This document shows positions 40,492 through 45,979 of a stretch of 45,979 nucleotides of DNA, piece by piece. Both the position numbers and the translations under genes were made by a program. Positions within the stretch are counted from its first letter, which is position 1. The number at the start of each line of letters is the position of its first letter. Source of the DNA: a virus; the IMG/VR virus record IMGVR_UViG_3300040801_002588, positions 1 through 45,979 of that record; one strand, written 5' to 3'. The notes below the pieces were generated by a model. That model had not been told where the DNA came from. It made no database searches and saw nothing but the letters and a program-made list of their open reading frames with translations.

Positions 40492-41217
40492 TTACTTGTA
40501 GTAGTCGTGAATGTGATCCAGCAGAGCCTGGGCATTGTTGTCGATGTAGGTATGATCCCGATCAAACATGCCAATGGCGCCACGGATGCGTTCGTGGATG
40601 GTGTCCCTGGTTATGTTGCACTGGAATACGTACTTGTAACCAAGTTCCTTCTCCAGATCAGTCGTTATCAGTAATGGGTTGTTGTAGGCCTCCAGATGGT
40701 TAAGGGTTACGCGCTTGGCCGCAATAACCGTGCAGAAGTAACTCTCTACCATGCCCTTGAGCGCACCCTTCATGGGTACGCGGACTTGGTAGATCATGTC
40801 TTTCTCGCTATACACGGTTTCGGTATGCGCAATGAAGATGATGTTCTTGCTGGAGCGGGTTACGTAGTTTTGCATGAGGTTCATGAAGTACATACGGTAC
40901 TCGCCCCAACCCTTGCGGGTGTCGTCTGCATACTCACCTTCGATGACGACGGTTTCATGCATGGACATCAAGCGGGTCAACGAGTCGATGACGATGGTAT
41001 GCACATCCTTCATCTTCTCGGCATTGGCTATGGCAGCCAAGACCTGCTTGGGATGGGTCACTGTGTGTTCCTGAAACTCGGACTTGAAGGGCAATTCCTT
41101 GCCATTCTCACAGTTCAGGTAAACCACACCCTTCGGGTTCTTCAAGGACATCAGGGAAAGGGATTTGCCGGTACCTGGTTCACCGGCGATCAGTACAAGG
41201 TTTCTGTTTACAGGCAT
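40492..41217 (-). CDS. RecA/Sak4-like P-loop ATPase
   Basis: 241 residues. Walker A at 12-19 (G-E-P-G-T-G-K-S), Walker B at 74-78 (T-I-V-I-D), and a later IIFIAHTE strand as in AAA_24 / Sak4 phage ATPases. These act as single-strand annealing or recombination-loading ATPases that work with SSB and a 5' exonuclease, all present in this operon. About the usual length (~240). A GGA-triloop hairpin, a candidate promoter, lies about 90 bases upstream inside the primase gene. Confidence 0.8.
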   Translation of the reverse strand: MPVNRNLVLIAGEPGTGKSLSLMSLKNPKGVVYLNCENGKELPFKSEFQEHTVTHPKQVLAAIANAEKMKDVHTIVIDSLTRLMSMHETVVIEGEYADDTRKGWGEYRMYFMNLMQNYVTRSSKNIIFIAHTETVYSEKDMIYQVRVPMKGALKGMVESYFCTVIAAKRVTLNHLEAYNNPLLITTDLEKELGYKYVFQCNITRDTIHERIRGAIGMFDRDHTYIDNNAQALLDHIHDYYK

Positions 41218-41231
41218 AGTTATCTCCGTGC

Positions 41232-43382
41232 TTATGCAGTGTCACGTTCGTGAATCTTACGGCTAGCAGAAACTAGGACGGTGGAAAGTACTTCCGCTTC
41301 AGGAAGCGGAGCTTCCAACTTGTTGTTAAGAGCCAGAACATTGTTCCGTATGGAGTCGATGTCTTGGCCCATGTCGACAAGGCAGAACGCATAACGTATG
41401 AGCTGGTTATTTCGATTGCCGTCTTCAGTATTATTGATGAACCAACGCTCAAGATTGTTGAGGGACGTTTGGCTGGCAATGATTTGTTTCCGCTCATCGG
41501 CCTTCTTGGTCTTCGGAATGAACTGCAAGGCGTCCAGTATCTGACCATCATTATACCAGTGTTTTCCCTTACAGGTCAGCCACTTACGTGATCTTTGGTT
41601 GGTTTGACGGTCACAATTGAACGGCAGCCAATCATAGATATTGGTCATGAAATCCTTGTAGTCCTTGGCGTCCAGTTGGAGCGTATGGCTCAAGGGCAGG
41701 ATCAGGCGGAAGCGATGCTTGTCATTGGTATGCCGCTTGGTGGTATGCATGATCCACTTGTAATCATCCAGCAGCATCTGGGCGGTCTCAATGGAGATGT
41801 CGTCATCCACATCGATCACGGCCAGGTTGACACCCGGCTTGGCATTGTCTTCGTTGCGATAGCCATTGCGCAGGTGATGGGCAACCCAGTGCAGATTAGG
41901 CGCCTGCAACAGTCGATACAGTTGATCCCACGGAGCCGTTTCGTTCTTGTACTCGGTGGTGATGTCTGTCGACCAGGATACGATCATCTGATCCAGATTG
42001 GTTTCCGGTACGACCTTGCCTGACAGGAATTCGATGTTATCGGTACCGAACTCACGCTTGATGTAGATACCGTGCTTGTAGCCATAGGCAATGGCCAGGT
42101 TCATCATCTCGCGTTTCTGTACTTCGGTGCCCTTGTAGAACGGCAGGTCTTCGACCAGATCAGACTGGGTCAGTTGCTGGTGGCTGGTCGCAATGTAATT
42201 GCACAGCTTCACGTAGGGTCGATCACGCTGCAGAATATTCTGGAATGCAGTACCTGAGTCTTCTGCCATGGACACGGCATAGTTCCAGTGATCCATGGTG
42301 ACGTAGATCGAGCTGTCGATGAAGGCATAGGCAGCAGCCAGCTTGGCTGTTTTGAAATGCCGATGCTCCATCTCGGCACGCATGGCTTCCTGATACTCGG
42401 AATACTCACTGGCTCGCTCTTCGCAATGCAGCATGTATTCCAGGAAGGCCAGTTCCACATCGTCGTCCAGTTCCATGGCAACGTGGAAGTTGGATGGGTC
42501 GGCCAGCAGGCCCAGCTGAGCGGACAGCTTGGACATGAAATCCTTGGCTGAGTCGTCGTTCAGCATGTCCCGGATTTCTGCTGCAGTACGTCCTGCCGGG
42601 CGGCAGCGAGTACGGGTATAACCAAAGAAGCAACGTCTGGCGTAGCCAATCTGTTGCATGTCATAGAATTCATCTTCGGTCTTGCTGCCATTGAGCAGCT
42701 TGGCTGGCGTGCCAAACAGCATCATGTTGGTTGGAGTGGAGCCGGTCAGGTCTTCACCACGCTGGTTATCACGGGTGTGCTTGACCAGTTTGGGTTTGAT
42801 GAAGCCCATGTCGAACAGTTCCAGAAAGGCATTCAAAGCCTCGGTATTGCCCAGCAGATTAGAGCCAATCTCGTCCATCTCGAAGTTCATGGATCCGGCA
42901 GAGGCCATCAGCAGCTTGGTACGCATCTGCTTGATTGCTGCAGCCGTTGCACTGTCAAAGCTGAACAGCAGGGGCCCACACATGTCGAATTCGGCTTCAG
43001 CCATCATCCGTTCGTTGTCTGGATCGGTCTTGTTCTGACGGGATCGGCGAGCAGCAATCTGGGTCAGATGCTGGTCGGCTATATGGGGGAATGTCTTGCC
43101 CAGGAATTGCTGGCGAAAGGTATTCACTACCTCACGTTCCAGCGTATTCACTGAGTAGCCCTTACCGGTACCGGATGGAGCCAGATTGATAGCGTACATA
43201 TTGACCGGTACAACCCGGTCACCGGGCAGATTGACCCGGGTACGCATCATGCTGGCTATCTTGCAGAAGTTGTAGGACACGATCAGGCGGAAGAAGATCG
43301 GATCCATGTTTTGTGTCTTGTTTTGGATAATTTCCACCACCCGTTCCATGGTTGGGTGGTAGACGCGTGGATAGTCGCTCAC
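41232..43382 (-). CDS. Primase-ATPase (AEP-type primase fused to P-loop domain)
   Basis: 716 residues. N-terminal half: Walker A-like A-P-S-G-T-G-K-G at 68-75, with Gly instead of Ser/Thr after Lys, then MNFEMDEIGSNL as the probable Walker B region, as in phage DUF3987-type helicase-like ATPases. C-terminal half: IDVDDD (524-529), then H-T-T-K-R-H, H-R-F-R-L-I-L-P-L and S-R-K-W-L, the D-x-D / H / R pattern of archaeo-eukaryotic primases. The pairing fits a primer-making helicase for the family A polymerase, like N4 gp43. The gene begins by overlapping the nuclease gene's end. Confidence 0.75.
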   Translation of the reverse strand: MSDYPRVYHPTMERVVEIIQNKTQNMDPIFFRLIVSYNFCKIASMMRTRVNLPGDRVVPVNMYAINLAPSGTGKGYSVNTLEREVVNTFRQQFLGKTFPHIADQHLTQIAARRSRQNKTDPDNERMMAEAEFDMCGPLLFSFDSATAAAIKQMRTKLLMASAGSMNFEMDEIGSNLLGNTEALNAFLELFDMGFIKPKLVKHTRDNQRGEDLTGSTPTNMMLFGTPAKLLNGSKTEDEFYDMQQIGYARRCFFGYTRTRCRPAGRTAAEIRDMLNDDSAKDFMSKLSAQLGLLADPSNFHVAMELDDDVELAFLEYMLHCEERASEYSEYQEAMRAEMEHRHFKTAKLAAAYAFIDSSIYVTMDHWNYAVSMAEDSGTAFQNILQRDRPYVKLCNYIATSHQQLTQSDLVEDLPFYKGTEVQKREMMNLAIAYGYKHGIYIKREFGTDNIEFLSGKVVPETNLDQMIVSWSTDITTEYKNETAPWDQLYRLLQAPNLHWVAHHLRNGYRNEDNAKPGVNLAVIDVDDDISIETAQMLLDDYKWIMHTTKRHTNDKHRFRLILPLSHTLQLDAKDYKDFMTNIYDWLPFNCDRQTNQRSRKWLTCKGKHWYNDGQILDALQFIPKTKKADERKQIIASQTSLNNLERWFINNTEDGNRNNQLIRYAFCLVDMGQDIDSIRNNVLALNNKLEAPLPEAEVLSTVLVSASRKIHERDTA
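41302..41316 (-). promoter_or_regulatory. GGAAGC-GGA-GCTTCC hairpin (N4 vRNAP-type promoter candidate)
   Basis: The + (template) strand has a perfect 6-bp stem and GGA triloop. Its core, GAAGCGGAGCTTC, is as I recall the same as in an N4 vRNAP promoter. It lies inside the primase gene, ~85-100 bases before the RecA-like start. An overlapping alternative hairpin, CCGCTTC AG GAAGCGG (41294-41309), cannot form at the same time. Confidence 0.5.
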
Positions 43383-44374
43383 AAGGCATCTCCGTTCGGT
43401 TGTAGTAGGCCTTGGGCCCTGTATTCAGCAGCCTGTTGGCAAATGGCGGATGCTGCACAGTAATTGCAGCGTTTGGGTGTCGAGGGTACTTCCACGACAA
43501 AGCCACCCTTCTTGCGCTGGTGCTCATACGCAGCTCCAGCATCTTCTCTGAAGTTCTTACTGGCTCGGGAAGCCAGCTCGGGCGGCTGTGAGTAGTACTT
43601 GTACTCGGATGGGTCTTGCCACAGTTCACGTGGCGTGCAGCGGGGCATCTCTTCCTGATCGGCATCAGCCAGTGCTTCCAGTTGCTCCAGCCGACTCTCT
43701 ATGTACTCACGGGTTTCACCCAGTGAGAGCAAGGGAATCTGCTTGGACAGCAGGGGTGCACCGGGATAGCTGCTATCGGACAGTGCCCGCATCGGGTACC
43801 AGTCGGTGAAGATGTAATTCACCGTCATGGTGGGTTTGGTAATGATCTCTGGATTGAGCCAGCGATAGATACTGCCCTGTAGTACGAAGTCATGTTCCTT
43901 GTTGGATTTCATGTACAGGCCCACTTTCGTGGATTTGATGTCCTGTACTTCTCCGTCCAGTACAAAATCGTACTTACCGGAGATCAACCAACCGTTCAGT
44001 TCCTTCTCTGTGCGTTGCTCCAGGTAGACCGGGATGTCATCACCAGATACTTCTGCTGGGTTGACCTTGATCCGTTCTATCACTTCGTTGGAGTAGCCCA
44101 GCTTCTCCAGTGCAGGTTCCAGATTGTTCAGCCAGGCCATTTCTACAGCCAGGTGGAAGGCACTGCCCATACGGGAGCTGAAGTTCTGGACAATATCCAT
44201 GGCAGGTGGCTCTGCACCCTGCTGTTGCATGCGACGGGTCAGGATCTGCATCTTGATCGGTCGGATCAATCCTGTAGCCGACACGGTTTGGCTATCCGGA
44301 TCAGCCAGATCGTAGTCATCTGCAGCCAGCCAGACTGCCATGGGTAAAGCAAGATTGTTGTAATTTGTCAGCAT
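43379..44374 (-). CDS. Cas4/RecB-type PD-(D/E)XK nuclease with Fe-S cluster
   Basis: 331 residues. H74 in G-S-A-F-H-L-A-V-E, D136 in G-K-Y-D-F-V-L-D, then D145-I-K147-S-T form the RecB-family nuclease site. C246, and C303-x2-C306-x5-C312 near the C-terminus, match the four Cys of a Cas4/AddB-like [4Fe-4S] cluster. It is likely the 5' exonuclease that makes single strands for the annealing ATPase and SSB, and may degrade host DNA. Start overlaps the preceding gene's stop by 7 bases; a GGA-triloop hairpin lies ~30 bases upstream. Confidence 0.85.
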   Translation of the reverse strand: MLTNYNNLALPMAVWLAADDYDLADPDSQTVSATGLIRPIKMQILTRRMQQQGAEPPAMDIVQNFSSRMGSAFHLAVEMAWLNNLEPALEKLGYSNEVIERIKVNPAEVSGDDIPVYLEQRTEKELNGWLISGKYDFVLDGEVQDIKSTKVGLYMKSNKEHDFVLQGSIYRWLNPEIITKPTMTVNYIFTDWYPMRALSDSSYPGAPLLSKQIPLLSLGETREYIESRLEQLEALADADQEEMPRCTPRELWQDPSEYKYYSQPPELASRASKNFREDAGAAYEHQRKKGGFVVEVPSTPKRCNYCAASAICQQAAEYRAQGLLQPNGDAL

Positions 44375-45021
44375 GTCGATTCCTGTTGCTGTTCCACTCT
44401 ACCCGCCGGAGGCGGGCAATAACGGGTAGGCGATTTTTCGTAGGGATTTAGTTCATGAATGTCCTCCGGGTTATTGACATAAAGTTCCAGGTGATGGGTC
44501 GTGAGATCGGTATCCCGAGGTTCGTCTTCCGGTAACAGGGCTTGAGCCAGGGGAATGGATGGCCAGTCATCTTCGTAGATGTAAACTATCCAGTTATACG
44601 GAAAGAAGTGCTGTGGTGTGTACCGGCCGATATAAGATTGATCGAACGGCATGCGGCCCATGCCACCACCTCCGGCACCAATATGAATTCGGGCCCGTTC
44701 CAGGTAGTAGCCCAGTGACGTCAGAATGGATGTGTTGCCGGGATGTCGTTGGGTAGCGATGTACAATCTACCTGCCCATCCGGGGTGGCGACCGCCCCAG
44801 GCAGGGGCATTCAGTTTCTTCCCGGAAATCCAGTTGTCTTCACTGTTCCATGGGGAGTGATGGGCATTGCTGATGTCGTGGGCATACCTCAAATCCCAAC
44901 CGAGGTACACGACACGGTTCTCGCCATTCCAGACGATTTGTTCCAGGTAGGCCACCAGCAGATGCTGTAGCTCGAATAGGCTATGTGGCGCCTGGAAATG
45001 CTCCAGTGCTTTGTTGGTCAT
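44368..45021 (-). CDS. Hypothetical 217-aa protein between polymerase and nuclease
   Basis: Weak ribosome site; start only 6 bases after the polymerase stop. Rich in Trp, Tyr, His and Gly. Notable blocks: LVAYLEQIVWNGENRVVYLG, a Gly-rich IHIGAGGGGMGRM and YNWIVYIYEDDWPSIP. No known fold recognised. Conserved position beside DNA polymerase suggests a replication accessory. Its last 20 codons contain the hairpin at 44402-44416. Confidence 0.6.
   Translation of the reverse strand: MTNKALEHFQAPHSLFELQHLLVAYLEQIVWNGENRVVYLGWDLRYAHDISNAHHSPWNSEDNWISGKKLNAPAWGGRHPGWAGRLYIATQRHPGNTSILTSLGYYLERARIHIGAGGGGMGRMPFDQSYIGRYTPQHFFPYNWIVYIYEDDWPSIPLAQALLPEDEPRDTDLTTHHLELYVNNPEDIHELNPYEKSPTRYCPPPAGRVEQQQESTC
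44402..44416 (-). promoter_or_regulatory. CCCGCC-GGA-GGCGGG hairpin (vRNAP-type promoter candidate)
   Basis: Perfect 6-bp stem with GGA triloop on the + (template) strand, within the end of the 217-residue gene and 28-42 bases before the nuclease start. An outer repeat, CTACCCG (44399-44405) and CGGGTAG (44423-44429), allows a competing fold. Same shape, loop and strand as the hairpins at 39309 and 41302. Confidence 0.45.
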
Positions 45022-45027
45022 CTCTGT

Positions 45028-45979
45028 TCATGTCTCTGCAAGGGTGTTGACTAGCTGCATGATGGTTTCGTGGTCGGCATTATTGGGAATACGCACCGAC
45101 TCTGCCCAGCTAGGATAATAGACTTCGAGCTCGGCTTCCAAGCCCACGTCAGGATGCTGGATTTCGGGTAGCTTGTTCCAGCGCATGCACTCGATCAGAT
45201 TGTCATTGACCCATTTCAGGCAATTCAGGTCATTGACGATCAGGTAGTACTGGCTGTCATGGATCTGGCAGATGGGCAGGATCTTCTCCCGCCACTTGGT
45301 CGACCAGACGCGGGTCATGAACATGTTCGCTGCATGCGTATTCAGCATGCCATAGGATTGACCCAGTGCGTTGACAGCCGTCTTGATCTCTTTCTGCGCC
45401 TGGTAGGGCAACGCCTTGTCTGCATTGAGCACTACACGGGGCAGTATGGGCGTGTGTAGCCGCAAACCAAAGGCCAACTCCATGTAGCCCTTCTGCTGCG
45501 CCTCACGCACCTTCTGCTGGGCCCAGGCGTCTGCTGTGGCATACAGCTCGTGGTACTGATCTTCGATCATCTTGGCTTCGTCTTTGGTCAAGCCAAAGTT
45601 CTTCATCAACGTGCGCCATGTGCCCATGTAGGTAAGGGCAAATGTAGGGCCTTTGGCCAGCTGCCTGAGTTCAGGATATTTCTGGGCAATGCTGTTGATA
45701 CTGTCCACAGCAGCAGGATCAATATCAGGCATTTGGTTCCCAAAATATGAGAATGCACGCAATGAATGCCCATCGTAGCCTTCGGTGTAGACCTTCAGCT
45801 TGTTGGGATCCTTGGTTTGCAGGGCAGATATTCTATCTTCCAGTGAACTGAAGTCTGCACCAACCATGACCCAGTTCTCGGACAGTTTGCCGACCGGCGC
45901 CCGGAAGCATTTCTTCACCGCCTTGGCGTACTTGGTGCCCGTAGACGGGATATTGGTCAGATTGGGATCTGATGAGGAC
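45028..45979 (-). CDS. DNA polymerase family A, C-terminal part (5' end outside window)
   Basis: The frame is open to the window edge (SSSDPNLTNIPSTGTKYAKA, then V-K-K-C-F-R-A-P), the usual block before motif A of Pol I-type enzymes. Motif A: GADFSSLEDRISA with the catalytic Asp (~45853). Motif B: R-Q-L-A-K-G-P-T-F-A-L-T-Y-M-G, where Phe occupies the position that sets dideoxynucleotide discrimination (Phe762 in E. coli Pol I). Motif C: I-H-D-S (~45250). It replicates the phage genome, like N4 gp39. The exonuclease domain, if any, lies upstream of the window. Confidence 0.95.
   Translation of the reverse strand, partial: SSSDPNLTNIPSTGTKYAKAVKKCFRAPVGKLSENWVMVGADFSSLEDRISALQTKDPNKLKVYTEGYDGHSLRAFSYFGNQMPDIDPAAVDSINSIAQKYPELRQLAKGPTFALTYMGTWRTLMKNFGLTKDEAKMIEDQYHELYATADAWAQQKVREAQQKGYMELAFGLRLHTPILPRVVLNADKALPYQAQKEIKTAVNALGQSYGMLNTHAANMFMTRVWSTKWREKILPICQIHDSQYYLIVNDLNCLKWVNDNLIECMRWNKLPEIQHPDVGLEAELEVYYPSWAESVRIPNNADHETIMQLVNTLAET

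Noticed and set aside
42593-42610. CTGCC-GGGC-GGCAG hairpin in the primase gene as another vRNAP promoter
   Set aside because: Loop has 4 bases and differs from GGA; no gene starts within several hundred bases downstream.
29944-45979. CRISPR array suggested by the many repeated CCAGTTCAGCGATG copies
   Set aside because: Copies are irregularly spaced, lie inside overlapping coding frames and encode a coiled-coil motif.

Overview
The window is part of a tailed double-stranded DNA phage genome of the N4 type (podovirus, Schitoviridae or a close relative). Both the gene families and their order support this. On the + strand a portal protein, a scaffold-like protein, a major capsid protein of the N4-gp56 family and a run of internal virion proteins end in a 2932-residue protein that occupies the slot of the N4 virion RNA polymerase (vRNAP). 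On the - strand, converging on it, is a replication block: family A DNA polymerase, Cas4/RecB-type nuclease, primase-ATPase, RecA-like ATPase and ssDNA-binding protein. The host cannot be read directly. Strong GGAG-type ribosome binding sites and N4-like content fit a Gram-negative, probably proteobacterial, host. The terminase genes, the early RNA polymerase genes and the start of the DNA polymerase lie outside the window.

Layout. 1-4.4 kb: host-recognition and tail proteins (a fibre end with a self-cleaving S74 chaperone domain, a carbohydrate-binding protein, a second fibre-like protein, a proline-linked structural protein), interrupted by an HNH homing-type endonuclease on the opposite strand. 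4.4-10 kb: capsid module (portal, a small protein, scaffold, capsid). 10-29.8 kb: seven head/internal or ejected proteins growing in size to 1419 and 2932 residues. The last has T7/N4-type polymerase motifs and two HExxH metallopeptidase-like domains. 29.8-29.9 kb: two back-to-back intrinsic terminators separate the converging transcription units.

29.9-38 kb (- strand): an accessory block. It holds an exported, cysteine-rich 582-residue protein bracketed by its own terminators, an unknown 297-residue protein and about twenty tightly overlapping small genes. Several of the small genes form a mosaic family of short coiled-coil or zinc-knuckle proteins joined by a repeated gene-junction sequence. 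38-46 kb (- strand): replication and recombination genes, nearly all translationally coupled by ATGA, TGATG or TAATG overlaps.

The most interesting signals are: (1) the proposed vRNAP with duplicated metallopeptidase-like domains; (2) three perfect 6-bp hairpins with the same GGA triloop on the + (template) strand, upstream of the nuclease, RecA-like and SSB genes, which look like N4 vRNAP promoters; (3) the mosaic small-gene family; (4) the exported moron-like protein; (5) a roughly 150-residue insertion in the capsid protein. No tRNA, CRISPR array, integrase, reverse transcriptase or insertion sequence was recognised.
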